A stretch of DNA of 64,000 bases from DASRIA01 sp963768885 (GTDB lineage Bacteria; Actinomycetota; Thermoleophilia; Solirubrobacterales; JBBDJG01), in contig CAVYJN010000006.1 in assembly GCA_963768885.1 (NCBI GenBank), positions 124,001-188,000 of the forward strand, read 5' to 3'. Made by a program: the position numbers and the translations under genes. Below, one piece after another: positions 51,957 to 60,362 of this stretch. The notes beneath the pieces are model-generated. The model was given only the letters and a program-made list of their open reading frames with translations, did no database searches and had not been told where the DNA came from. Each line of letters begins with the position of its first letter. Within the stretch, counting starts at the first letter, position 1.

Positions 51957-52667
51957 ATGCCCGTAGAGCAGGCGTTGCAGCGGTTCAGCGAGACCGAGAG
52001 CGGCGAGAGCTTCTCGCTCCAGAACGACCGGCTGCTCAAGGTCGAGCTGACGGACGTCACGATCCAGGCCAAGCTCGGGTCGATGGTCGCCTATCAGGGC
52101 GACGTCAAGTTCGAGCGCGCGGGGACCGGCGGCATGGCGCGCCTGATGAAGAAGATGGCCACCGGCGAGGGCGTGAAGCTGATGACCGTGTCGGGCAGCG
52201 GGGAGGTCTTCCTGGCCGACCACGCCCAGGAGGTCCATCTGGTGAAGCTGGACAGCGACAAGATCACCGTGAACAGCCAGAACCTGCTCGCCTTCGACGC
52301 CGGCATCGACTGGGACATCCGCAAGGTGGAGGGCGCCTCCGGGGTGCTCGCGGGAGGGCTGTTCAACCTCGAGCTGTCGGGCTCCGGTTGGGTGGCGCTG
52401 CTCTCCGACGGGCCGCCGATGCTGCTCCAGCTGAAGGACGATCCCGCATATGCCGACCCGCAGGCAGCGATCACCTGGTCGAGCGGGGTGAAGACCGCCG
52501 TCAAGACGGACGTGAACCTCAAGACCCTGATCGGGCGGGGCTCCGGCGAGACCCTCCAGATGCAGTTCTCCGGCGACGGGTGGCTGCTCGTGCAGCCCTC
52601 CGAGGGCCGCGTGGACGTCGCCGCGTCGGCGTCCGGCCGCGGCCTCGGGAACCTGCTCGGCGGCTGA
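51957..52667 (+). CDS. AIM24 family protein
   Basis: 236 residues of beta-rich sequence matching AIM24/DUF124: FSLQNDRLLKVEL, MVAYQGDVKFER, MTVSGSGEVFLADHAQEVHLVKL, ITVNSQNLLAFDAGIDWDIRKV and NLELSGSGWVALLSDG. It has a double jelly-roll like mitochondrial Aim24 and bacterial tryptophan RNA-binding attenuator-like proteins. Biochemical role unknown. A strong ribosome site (AGGAGGG, 4 bases from ATG) marks a leadered message. It begins a three-gene run with the two thiol proteins downstream. Confidence 0.9.
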   Translation: MPVEQALQRFSETESGESFSLQNDRLLKVELTDVTIQAKLGSMVAYQGDVKFERAGTGGMARLMKKMATGEGVKLMTVSGSGEVFLADHAQEVHLVKLDSDKITVNSQNLLAFDAGIDWDIRKVEGASGVLAGGLFNLELSGSGWVALLSDGPPMLLQLKDDPAYADPQAAITWSSGVKTAVKTDVNLKTLIGRGSGETLQMQFSGDGWLLVQPSEGRVDVAASASGRGLGNLLGG

Positions 52668-52679
52668 GACAATGCGGGG

Positions 52680-53003
52680 GTGACCCCTCGCGTCGAGTTC
52701 CTGTGGTGGGAAGGCTGTCCGTCGCACGAGCGCGCGCTCGCCGATCTGCGTGAGGCGATGGGCGCGCTGGGACTGGACCCGGGAGGCGTCGAGATCCGTC
52801 ACATCGACAGCGAGGAAGAGGCAGCGCGCGTGGGTTTCGCCGGGTCGCCGACGATCCGCATCGACGGACGCGACGTGCAGCCTCCGAAAGACGAACCGGT
52901 TGGGCTAACGTGCCGCCTCTACAGGCTGCGGGACGGGCGCTATTCGCCGACCCCCGACCCCGCGGACCTGCGCGACGCGCTAGCCGCAACGAGGACGAGG
53001 TGA
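52680..53003 (+). CDS. Thioredoxin-like small protein with single-cysteine motif
   Basis: 107 residues. A thioredoxin-like start VEFLWWEGCPSHERALADL carries Cys13 with CPSH where thioredoxins have CxxC, then GSPTIRIDGRDV (cis-proline loop) and a second cysteine in LTCRLYRL. The pattern resembles small DsbA/alkylmercury-lyase-associated thioredoxin-like proteins of actinobacteria. It may act in thiol relay or metal handling. GTG 52680 lies 12 bases after AIM24. Confidence 0.7.
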   Translation: MTPRVEFLWWEGCPSHERALADLREAMGALGLDPGGVEIRHIDSEEEAARVGFAGSPTIRIDGRDVQPPKDEPVGLTCRLYRLRDGRYSPTPDPADLRDALAATRTR

Positions 53004-53005
53004 CG

Positions 53006-53542
53006 ATGGCGGACCTTTCGATCGGCGACCAGGCACCGGACTTCGAGCTGCCCGACACGGAGGGCGACGCCCACGCCTTTCCGGCCGGCGGGGGACAGCC
53101 GACGGCGATCGTCTTCACCTGCAACCACTGCCCGTACGCGCTCGCTTGGCACGAGCGCATCCTCGACGCGGCGCGCGACTACGGGGAGCGCGTGCGCTTC
53201 CTGCTCGTCAGCCCGAACGACGCGGAGCGCTACCCGCGCGACTCCTACGAGGCGATGCAGCAGCGCGTGCGCGGCGACGGCGGCTGGCCGGCGCCCTACC
53301 TCTACGACGAGTCGCAGCACGTCGCGCGCGCCTACGGCGCGAAGACCACGCCCGACGTGTTCGTGGTCGACGCCGAGGGCCGCCTGCGCTACCGCGGCGC
53401 CCCGGACGCCGAATACGACGACCCCGGGCAGAACGCCGCATGGCTGCGCGGCGCGCTCGACGCGGTGCTCGAAGGCTCCGACCCCGACCCCGCCGAGACG
53501 GAGCCCGTCGGCTGCAGCATCAAATGGAAAGCGCTTCGCTGA
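53006..53542 (+). CDS. Thioredoxin/peroxiredoxin-fold protein (AhpC/TSA type)
   Basis: 178 residues. It begins IGDQAPDFELPDTEGD and has the active region TAIVFTCNHCPYALAWHERI with CxxC, then VSPNDAERYPRDSYEAM and KTTPDVFVVDAEGRLRYRG (cis-Pro). This CNHCPY form is typical of a redoxin subgroup often called thioredoxin family protein. A thiol peroxidase or reductase role is likely. ATG 53006 lies 3 bases past the previous stop; GTG 53000 is the alternative. The 3' end overlaps the convergent odhA by 23 bases. Confidence 0.87.
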   Translation: MADLSIGDQAPDFELPDTEGDAHAFPAGGGQPTAIVFTCNHCPYALAWHERILDAARDYGERVRFLLVSPNDAERYPRDSYEAMQQRVRGDGGWPAPYLYDESQHVARAYGAKTTPDVFVVDAEGRLRYRGAPDAEYDDPGQNAAWLRGALDAVLEGSDPDPAETEPVGCSIKWKALR

Positions 53543-56500
53543 CGATCCGGTCCTGCTCGAGGTTGTGCGCGGCGGGATACCCCTCGCCGGGGCTGGCGCG
53601 GTACTCGCGGCCGATGTAGTCGAGCTTCACGCCCTCGGGGACGAGCTCGCGCTCGCGGTTGCGCGTGAACATGAAGCGACGCGCGCCCATGTTGCGCGGC
53701 TCCTCCTGGACCCAGAGGATCTCGGTGAGGTTCGGGTACGACGCGATCAGGTCCACGATCTCCTGGCGCGGGAACGGATACAGCAGCTCGACCCGCGCGG
53801 CGGCGACGCGCTCGTTGCCCTCGTAGAGGTCGTGGCCCGTGATGTCGTAGTAGATCCGCCCCGTGCACAGCAGCAGCCGGGTCACCTCGTCGCGCCTGCC
53901 TTCGGCCGTGGGGTCGTCGATCACCCGCCGGAACCCGCCCTCGGCGAGCGCGCGCAGCGGTGAGAAGGAGCGCTGGTTGCGCAGCAGGCTCTTCGGAGTG
54001 AAGACGATCAGCGGCCGGATCTTCTGCACGAGGCCCTGGCGCCGCAGCAGGTGGAAGTACTGGCCGGGGGTCGAGACGTTCGCGCAGCGGATGTTGCCCT
54101 CGGCGGCGAGCGTCAGGAACCGCTCCTCGCGCGCGCTCGAGTGCTCGGGGCCGGCGCCCTCGTAGCCGTGCGGCAGCAGCAGCGTGAGCCGCGAGGTCTC
54201 GCCCCACTTCGCGAGCCCGGACACGATGAACTGGTCGACGGCGACCTGCGCCGCGTTCACGAAGTCGCCGAACTGCGCCTCCCACATCACGAGCGCCTCC
54301 GGCGCCTGCACGCCGTAGCCGTACTCGAAGCCGAGGGCGGCCGCCTCCGACAGCGGGCTGTTGTGGATCTCGAAGGAAGCCTCCGCGCCGTCGACGTGCT
54401 GGACCGGTGCGTGTCGCGCTCCGGTCTCCGTGTCGACCAGCACGAGATGGCGCTGGCTGAACGTCCCCCGCGCGGTGTCCTGCCCGGTCAGGCGCAGCGG
54501 GGTGCCCTGCACGAGCAGCGTCCCGAACGCGAGCGCCTCGGCCTGTCCCCAGTCGACCGGGTCGTCGGGGCCCAGCTCGGCGCGCTTCGCGCGCTGGGGA
54601 GCGAGCTTGCGGTGCACGTTGAACTCCTCCGGGGCGGAGAACAGCTGCCGGTTCAGCGAGAGCAGGTCGTCCAGCGGGAACTTCGTGTCGGGCTCCTCGC
54701 TCTGCGTGCGCTCGAGCTGCAGCTCGCCGGTCGGCGGGCCCTCCATGTGCTTGATGTCCTCGTGCGCCTCGGCGAGCCGCTGCTTGGCGGCCTCGAGCAT
54801 GCGCTCGGGCTCGTCCGCGGGCACGATGCCCTGCGCGACGAGCGCGTCCGCGTACAGCTTGCGCACCGGCGGGTGCTTCTTGATCAGCTCGTACATGCGC
54901 GGCTGTGTGTAGGCGGGCTCGTCGGCCTCGTTGTGACCCAGGCGCCGGTAGCCGATCAGGTCGATCACCGCGCCGCGCCGCCACTCCTCGCGGTAGGCCA
55001 TCGCGAGCCGCACCGCCGCGATGCAGGCCTCCGGGTCGTCGGCGTTGACGTGGATGATCGGGATGTCGAAGCCCTTCGCGAGGTCGGAGGCGTAACGGGT
55101 CGAGCGCGCCTCCTCGGGCTCGGTCGTGAACCCGATCTGGTTGTTGGCGATGATGTGGAGCACGCCGCCGGTGGAGTAGCCGTCGAGGCCCTCGAGGTTG
55201 ATCGTCTCCGCGACCACGCCCTCGCCCGGGAACGCGGCGTCGCCGTGGATCAGGACCGAGAGCGCGCGCCGCGGGAAGTGCTCCGCCTGCTGCTTGTCGC
55301 GCTCGGTCTGCTGCGCGCGGGCGCGCCCCTCCACGACCGGGTCGACGAACTCGAGGTGGCTCGGGTTGCTTGCGAGCGTGACCGTGATCTCCTTGCCCTC
55401 GTCGGTCTTGTAGACGCCCGTCGCCCCCTGGTGGTACTTCACGTCCCCGGTGCCGCCGCGCGGGCGCGCGGTCACGACGTCGATGTCCTTGTCCCCCTCG
55501 AACTCGGCGAGGATCTCCGCGTAGGGACGCCCGACCGCGTGGGCGAGGACGTTCAGGCGGCCGCGGTGCGCCATGCCCATGAACGTGTCGCGCACGCCCG
55601 CGTCCGCGGCCAGGCCGAAGGTCTCGTCGAGCATCGGGATCAGCGCGTCGAGGCCCTCGATCGAGAAGCTCTTCGCGCCGATGAAGGAGCGGTGCAGGTA
55701 GACCTCGAGCGCCTCCGCCTCGGTCAGGCGCGACAGCACCCGCTTCTTCTCCTCGGGCGAGAGCGGCCGGTGGTACTTGCCGGACTCGATGCGGTTGCGC
55801 AGCCAGACGCGCTGCTGGTGGTCGGAGATGTGCTCGATCTCGTAGGCGATCGTGCCGCAGTAGGTGGAGCGCAGGTGCGGGAGCGCCTCCGCGAGCGTCG
55901 CGCCCGGCACCTGGATGCGCAGGATGTGGGCGGGGATCTGCTCCATCACCTCGGGCGTGAGCCCGACCGTCGAGGGCTCGAGCGCGGGGTCGCCGACCGG
56001 CTCGGACCCGAGCGGGTCGAGCCGCGCGGCGAGGTGTCCGTGCGTGCGGTGCGCCTTCACCAGCGAGGTCGCGGCCTGGACGTGCGCGAGCATCTCCTCG
56101 GAGGGCGCGACCGCCGGGGTCGGCGCCGCGGTCGGCTCGGCGACGGGGGCGGCCGGCGTCTCGAGGCCGAAGCTGCGGAACACGTCCTCGTAGAAGTTGC
56201 CCGACCCGTGCAGCAGCTCCTCGATCGTGCGCAGGAAGGCGCCCGACTCCGCGCCCTGGATCACGCGGTGGTCGTAGGTGGACGTCATCGTCATCACCTT
56301 CGAGAGGCCCAGCTCGGCCATCCGCGCGCGGTCGATCGAGCGCAGGCCGGGCGGATAGGTGATCGCCCCGGTCGCGACGATCACGCCCTGGCCGGGCATC
56401 AGGCGCGGCACGGAGGCGACGGTCCCGATACCGCCCGGGTTGGTGAGCGTCATGTTCGCGCCCTGGAGGTCGTCGGGCGACAGCGACCCGTCGCGCGTCT

Positions 56501-57461
56501 TGGCGATCATCGCCTCGTAGACCTCGCGGAAGGAGGCGAAGTCCATCGTGTCCGCGCCCTTGATCACCGGCACGATCAGCGTGCGCGCGCCGTCCTTGCG
56601 CTGCACGTCGACGGCGAGGCCGAGGTTCACCTGCTCGTGGATCACGCGGTGCGGCTTGCCGTCGATCTCTGCGAAGGAGTTGCCCATGTCGCGGTGCTCG
56701 CGCGCGGCCATCGCGATCGCGTAGCCGATCAGGTGGGTGAAGGAGACCTTCATGTCGCGGCCCGCGACCTTCAGCGCCTCGTTGAGCTGGCGCCGGCGGC
56801 GGTCGAGGACGTCGACCTCGAGCGTGCGGAAGCTGGTCGCGGTCGGGATCGCGAGGCTGTCGGACATGTAGCGCGCGAGCATCGCGTCGGCACCGCGGAT
56901 CGGCGCGGTCGTGGGCTCGGCGCCCGCGGGAGCGCGCGGCGGAGCCGCCGTTGCTCCGTCGCCGCCGTTGCGGTCCAGATGGGCGAGCACGTCCTCCTTC
57001 ACGACGCGGCCGCCCGTGCCGCTGCCGCTCACCTGGTCGAGGTCGATCCCGTGCGCCGCGGCGACGCGGCGGGCGACGGGGGTGCTCGGCGTCTCGGCCG
57101 ACGCCGGCGGTGTCGCGGTGACGGTGGGAGCGGAGGGAGCGCTCGCACCGTTCCCGCTCTCCGCGGCGACCGTGGTCGGCTCCTTCTTCGGCGCTGCGCC
57201 GTCCCCGGCCGGGGCCTCGCCGGGCTCGATCTCGGCGAGCGGCTGGCCGACCTCGATGGTCTCGTCCTCCTGCGCGAGGATCTTGACGAGCTTGCCCGAC
57301 TGCGGGGCCGGGACCTCGGCGTCGACCTTGTCGGTCGAGATCTCGACGATCGTCTCGTCCTTCTCGACCCAGTCCCCCTCCTGCTTGTGCCAGGTGAGGA
57401 TCGTTCCCTCGGACACCGACTCGCCCATCTGGGGCATTGGAATCTGGACGGTGTCTGGCAT
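53520..57461 (-). CDS. odhA: Fused 2-oxoglutarate dehydrogenase: lipoyl-PSBD-E2-E1 in one chain
   Basis: 1313 residues. Residues 1-80 are a lipoyl domain with the lysine in STDKVDAE (K45). Residues 126-163 are a peripheral-subunit-binding domain (VARRVAAAHGIDLDQVSGSG, GRVVKEDVLAHL). Residues 190-430 are the E2 succinyltransferase core (SFTHLIGYAIAMAAREH, MTLTNPGGIGTVASVPRLMPG, DHRVIQGAESG). From about 455 on is E1o with the thiamine site HGDAAFPGEGVV to IIANNQIGFTT. Kgd/OdhA of mycobacteria and corynebacteria share the E2-E1 part but lack the first two domains. It makes succinyl-CoA in the TCA cycle. Confidence 0.95.
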   Translation of the reverse strand: MPDTVQIPMPQMGESVSEGTILTWHKQEGDWVEKDETIVEISTDKVDAEVPAPQSGKLVKILAQEDETIEVGQPLAEIEPGEAPAGDGAAPKKEPTTVAAESGNGASAPSAPTVTATPPASAETPSTPVARRVAAAHGIDLDQVSGSGTGGRVVKEDVLAHLDRNGGDGATAAPPRAPAGAEPTTAPIRGADAMLARYMSDSLAIPTATSFRTLEVDVLDRRRRQLNEALKVAGRDMKVSFTHLIGYAIAMAAREHRDMGNSFAEIDGKPHRVIHEQVNLGLAVDVQRKDGARTLIVPVIKGADTMDFASFREVYEAMIAKTRDGSLSPDDLQGANMTLTNPGGIGTVASVPRLMPGQGVIVATGAITYPPGLRSIDRARMAELGLSKVMTMTSTYDHRVIQGAESGAFLRTIEELLHGSGNFYEDVFRSFGLETPAAPVAEPTAAPTPAVAPSEEMLAHVQAATSLVKAHRTHGHLAARLDPLGSEPVGDPALEPSTVGLTPEVMEQIPAHILRIQVPGATLAEALPHLRSTYCGTIAYEIEHISDHQQRVWLRNRIESGKYHRPLSPEEKKRVLSRLTEAEALEVYLHRSFIGAKSFSIEGLDALIPMLDETFGLAADAGVRDTFMGMAHRGRLNVLAHAVGRPYAEILAEFEGDKDIDVVTARPRGGTGDVKYHQGATGVYKTDEGKEITVTLASNPSHLEFVDPVVEGRARAQQTERDKQQAEHFPRRALSVLIHGDAAFPGEGVVAETINLEGLDGYSTGGVLHIIANNQIGFTTEPEEARSTRYASDLAKGFDIPIIHVNADDPEACIAAVRLAMAYREEWRRGAVIDLIGYRRLGHNEADEPAYTQPRMYELIKKHPPVRKLYADALVAQGIVPADEPERMLEAAKQRLAEAHEDIKHMEGPPTGELQLERTQSEEPDTKFPLDDLLSLNRQLFSAPEEFNVHRKLAPQRAKRAELGPDDPVDWGQAEALAFGTLLVQGTPLRLTGQDTARGTFSQRHLVLVDTETGARHAPVQHVDGAEASFEIHNSPLSEAAALGFEYGYGVQAPEALVMWEAQFGDFVNAAQVAVDQFIVSGLAKWGETSRLTLLLPHGYEGAGPEHSSAREERFLTLAAEGNIRCANVSTPGQYFHLLRRQGLVQKIRPLIVFTPKSLLRNQRSFSPLRALAEGGFRRVIDDPTAEGRRDEVTRLLLCTGRIYYDITGHDLYEGNERVAAARVELLYPFPRQEIVDLIASYPNLTEILWVQEEPRNMGARRFMFTRNRERELVPEGVKLDYIGREYRASPGEGYPAAHNLEQDRIVSEALSI

Positions 57462-57471
57462 CTCTACCTAG

Positions 57472-58350
57472 TCAACTCTGCCTGTCAAGGGGCTCCCTGT
57501 GGCCGAGCGCCCATCCTAGCCTCACCTCGCCGGCCTGGACAGCCGGGGCGATCTCGCGCGCCCGGTCCTCCTCGGCCTGCTTGCGATCGGCGTCGGCGGC
57601 GGCGCGCATGAAGAAGAAGACGAGGGCGCCCATCATCACCAGGAAGTCGAGCCCGAGCATCAGGCCGCCGGCGATCTGCTGGTCCTCCGCCGGCGTGAGG
57701 CCGTGCTGGAGCGCGCGGCTCCCGTAGAAGCCCTCGTAGATCGGCCGCTGGAGGATCACGAACGCCATCCCGAGGAACATCCCGGCGAAGCGCGTCCCGA
57801 CGATGTGCGGGATCTTCCACAGCTCGCCCGGGACCCGCCGCCGCGCGGGCTCGAGCACCGACACCCACAGCAGGATCGAGGCGGCGATGAAGGTCTGGTG
57901 CTGGAGCGCATGCAGCACCGGGTGGCGCAGCGCGGCCTCGTAGGCGGGCGCCATGTGCCATCCGTAGAGGGTCAGGATCCAGAGCGGCGCCGCGACCAGG
58001 GGCTGCTTGAGGAAGCGGAAGGTCGCCCGCAGGCGGCGCGAGCGCGCGAGCTCGACGAACAGGGCGCGCGGGAGGATGAAGGCGTAGACGGGGGAGCGCA
58101 GCCCGATCACGAGCAGCGGCGCGGAGAGGTCCGCGATCAGCAGGTGCTGGGCCATGTGCGCGGAGACGAGGTCGGTCTCGCCCAGCGAGTCGAGCGGCGA
58201 CAGCAGCGCGATCGCCATCAGCAGGAGGCCCGCGTACCACGACACCTGCTGCCACGGCGGCACGCGGTAGCCCCGGCGGGCCAGGATCCGGACCGCGCGC
58301 GCGTAGAGCCCCGCCGGGAGCGCGATCAGGTAGATCGCGGTGAGGTCCAC
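57472..58350 (-). CDS. ctaG: Cytochrome c oxidase assembly protein CtaG (caa3 type)
   Basis: 292 residues with seven to eight transmembrane helices. Conserved pieces include VSWYAGLLLMAIALLSPLDSLGE, SAHMAQHLLIADLSAPLLVIG (metal-type His pair) and LHALQHQTFIAASILLW, plus GLTPAEDQQIAGGLM late in the protein, all typical of CtaG_caa3. It helps load copper into the oxidase. GTG 58350 lies one base after the stop of the 42-residue gene, so it is the last gene of a four-gene operon. The C-terminus is soluble and charged. Confidence 0.93.
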   Translation of the reverse strand: MDLTAIYLIALPAGLYARAVRILARRGYRVPPWQQVSWYAGLLLMAIALLSPLDSLGETDLVSAHMAQHLLIADLSAPLLVIGLRSPVYAFILPRALFVELARSRRLRATFRFLKQPLVAAPLWILTLYGWHMAPAYEAALRHPVLHALQHQTFIAASILLWVSVLEPARRRVPGELWKIPHIVGTRFAGMFLGMAFVILQRPIYEGFYGSRALQHGLTPAEDQQIAGGLMLGLDFLVMMGALVFFFMRAAADADRKQAEEDRAREIAPAVQAGEVRLGWALGHREPLDRQS

Positions 58351-58351
58351 G

Positions 58352-58480
58352 TCAGTCCTCGAGGTCGCCGCGCCGGCGGTCCCGGATCGTGATCCACAGG
58401 AACCACAGGATCAGCACGAACACGGGGAGCACGGTCAGCAGATCGACGAGCACGTGCCCCGCGTGAGCGATCGGGATCAC
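58352..58480 (-). CDS. 42-residue single-span membrane peptide
   Basis: GTG 58480 overlaps the stop of the gene before it (GTGA) and its own TGA is one base from the ctaG start, so the gap is filled by this frame alone. The peptide reads as a short lead with HAGH, one membrane helix (LLTVLPVFVLILWFLWITI) and a charged tail RDRRRGDLED. It is most likely a small subunit or assembly helper of the same complex as CtaG. Confidence 0.75.
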   Translation of the reverse strand: MIPIAHAGHVLVDLLTVLPVFVLILWFLWITIRDRRRGDLED

Positions 58481-59907
58481 TGGTTCGCCTGCGAGAGCAG
58501 AAAGAGGCCGAAGGTCGTGAATGCCACCATCACTGCAAGCATCCAGTATTGCGATGTCGTGGCTGCGCGCGCCTTTCCGTACAGGGCGAGCGCGCGGTCG
58601 TGGGCCAGGATCAGGCCGCACACGTGCCCGGTCACCAGCACGCCGACCTGCACGTACCAGATCGCGGTCGCGCTCACCACGCCGTAGTCGATCGCCTTGT
58701 CGGCGGTGCCGAAAAGGTCCCAGCCCTTGCCGAGCGGGTCCGACGCCAGGTAGCCGATCGCCTGGCCGTTGTAGGCGAGCAGCGAGAAGTAGTGCGCCAG
58801 CACGTACGCGGCCGCGATCGGCACGAGCGTGTGCGCGAAGGTCCGCGCGATCTCGATCGCCGGCCGCCGGTCGATCGTTCGGATCCCGAATACGCCGATC
58901 GCGTAGATCAGGGCCACGATCCCCAGCGCGAGGAGCATCCCGAGCGTGAACGTCAGCTCGAGCGACGAGGCCGGCCCGAAGCCGATGTCGATGAACCGGT
59001 CCTGGATGTCCGGCGCGATGTCGACCCACGGGCTCCCCTCGCTCGCCCCGTCGAACATCACCGTCCCGATCATCACGAACAGCAGCACGATCGTCCCGGG
59101 GAACGGCTCCAGCCGCGTGACCTCGGACAGCGGCCGGCGCAGCCCGAGCCGGCCCTCCCTGACGGCCACCGGCGACAGGCGCGAGAAGAGGTTGAAGTAG
59201 ACCGAGAACGCCTCGGCGCGCGAGATCCAGACCTCGGTGCCGAAGCACGCGATCCCGAGCAGGGTGACGGCGCTGTACACAAGCGCCGCGATCGCGAGCG
59301 TGCTCGGATCGCTGCCGTTGCGGTAGGCGAGCTCCATCCACGCGAAGCCGAGCAGCCCGGCCGCGGCCGGCCAGCGCCCCAGCCGGTCCGGGTAGCGGAA
59401 GGGGGCGGGCATCGGGCCGGACACGCGCGACGCGATCCAGCCGGCGGCCCGCGCGATCGCGCGCCAGGGGTTGAACGCGCGGAAGATGTCTCCGAGCAGC
59501 AGGCTGAGCGCGACCAGGCCGACCCAGAAGATCACGTATATGAACGTCGGGGCGAAGTTGGCGGGCGGGGACTGGACCCCGGCGAGCCCGCTCCAGATCG
59601 TGACGCCCAGCAGTGCCACGCCGATCAGCCCGGCGAAGAACTCCGTCGCGGGATTGACGAGCGTGAACGACAGGCCTTCGGGCGCCGGGCGGAAGCGCGT
59701 GTCGCCCTCGAGCTTCGGCGTCTGCCACAGCATCGCGAGCGCGGCGAACGAGACGATCAGGACGACCGCCGCCGCCCAGCCGAACAGCCAGGCGGGTATG
59801 GGCAGGTCGGCGCGGCCGACGAGGCCGTGTGCGGCGGCCGGCTCCGGGAGTGCGAACGTGCAGGCGAGCACCGCCGCGCAAGCCGCGGCGGCCCTCTTGA
59901 GGTGCAT
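58477..59907 (-). CDS. Conserved polytopic membrane protein next to ctaG
   Basis: 476 residues. A signal-like N-terminus (AAAACAAVLACTFALPEPAAAHG, mature start at HGLVGR) is followed by about 11 transmembrane helices. Notable are NPATEFFAGLIGVALLG, GDIFRAFNPWRAIARA, FGTEVWISRAEAFSVYFNLFSRLSP, AHYFSLLAYNGQAIGYL and VTGHVCGLILAHDRAL, with several membrane His residues fit for metal binding. Relatives in actinobacteria are often labelled fenitrothion hydrolase, which the gene context does not support. A role in copper or oxidase assembly is inferred from the operon. Confidence 0.8.
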   Translation of the reverse strand: MHLKRAAAACAAVLACTFALPEPAAAHGLVGRADLPIPAWLFGWAAAVVLIVSFAALAMLWQTPKLEGDTRFRPAPEGLSFTLVNPATEFFAGLIGVALLGVTIWSGLAGVQSPPANFAPTFIYVIFWVGLVALSLLLGDIFRAFNPWRAIARAAGWIASRVSGPMPAPFRYPDRLGRWPAAAGLLGFAWMELAYRNGSDPSTLAIAALVYSAVTLLGIACFGTEVWISRAEAFSVYFNLFSRLSPVAVREGRLGLRRPLSEVTRLEPFPGTIVLLFVMIGTVMFDGASEGSPWVDIAPDIQDRFIDIGFGPASSLELTFTLGMLLALGIVALIYAIGVFGIRTIDRRPAIEIARTFAHTLVPIAAAYVLAHYFSLLAYNGQAIGYLASDPLGKGWDLFGTADKAIDYGVVSATAIWYVQVGVLVTGHVCGLILAHDRALALYGKARAATTSQYWMLAVMVAFTTFGLFLLSQANQ

Positions 59908-60344
59908 CAGGGGTTGACCCTCAGCTCGCCGATCTGCTCCGCGCGGTCCTCGAGCTCGACCTCGAAGACGCCCTCGATGTCGGCCGGGAAGCTGAACCGG
60001 ACCGAGCCGCCCGCCGGGACGTCCTCCTTCTTGTCGTAGCCGTGCACGTGGATCTCGTCGGCGACGTCGGAGCGGACCACGAACCGGATCTGGTCACCGC
60101 TGTTGAAGTCGAGCTTCTTGACGCCGCCCACGGGCTTGCCGTCGCGCACCACGATCTCCTCGGCGGCCGGGACCGTGACCGTCTTCGTGGTCGAGGTCCC
60201 GGTGGTCGTGGTCTGCGCCTGCGTGGTCGTCGTGGCGGTGTCGCTCCCGCCGTCGTCGTCGCCTCCGGCGAGGACGATGAAGAGGACCACGACGACAGCC
60301 ACCGCGGCGATTGCGATCGCGCCTCTGGCGAGCGGGCTGCGCAC
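59907..60344 (-). CDS. Membrane-anchored cupredoxin-like protein
   Basis: 145 residues. An N-terminal anchor (IAIAAVAVVVVLFIVLAGG) and a Thr-rich linker (TATTTTQAQTTTTGTSTTKT) lead to a small beta-sandwich: KLDFNSGDQIRFVVRSDVADEIHVHGYD, then VPAGGSVRFSFPADIEGVFEVEL. This is the layout of cupredoxin_1/EfeO-type domains. The HVHGYD histidines could bind metal, but the usual Cys-His-Met trio is missing. TAGAAT lies 8 bases before GTG 60344. It is the first gene of the ctaG operon (TGATG overlap with the next). Confidence 0.8.
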   Translation of the reverse strand: MRSPLARGAIAIAAVAVVVVLFIVLAGGDDDGGSDTATTTTQAQTTTTGTSTTKTVTVPAAEEIVVRDGKPVGGVKKLDFNSGDQIRFVVRSDVADEIHVHGYDKKEDVPAGGSVRFSFPADIEGVFEVELEDRAEQIGELRVNP

Positions 60345-60352
60345 GGGGCGGG

Positions 60353-60358
60353 ATTCTA
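60353..60358 (-). promoter_or_regulatory. Putative -10 (TAGAAT) of the ctaG operon
   Basis: Minus-strand TAGAAT ends 8 bases before GTG 60344. Leaderless layout. Confidence 0.45.
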
Positions 60359-60362
60359 GGCG

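Noticed and set aside
54051..57611. An open frame of nearly 1200 codons on the plus strand opposite odhA
   Set aside because: It is the antisense reading of a well-supported enzyme gene, full of Arg/His/Asp/Glu with no fold-like segments; long antisense frames are expected in such GC-rich DNA.
58477..59907. True organophosphate (fenitrothion) hydrolase
   Set aside because: The protein is an 11-helix membrane protein in a ctaG operon with no hydrolase motif; the label used for relatives is not supported by context.
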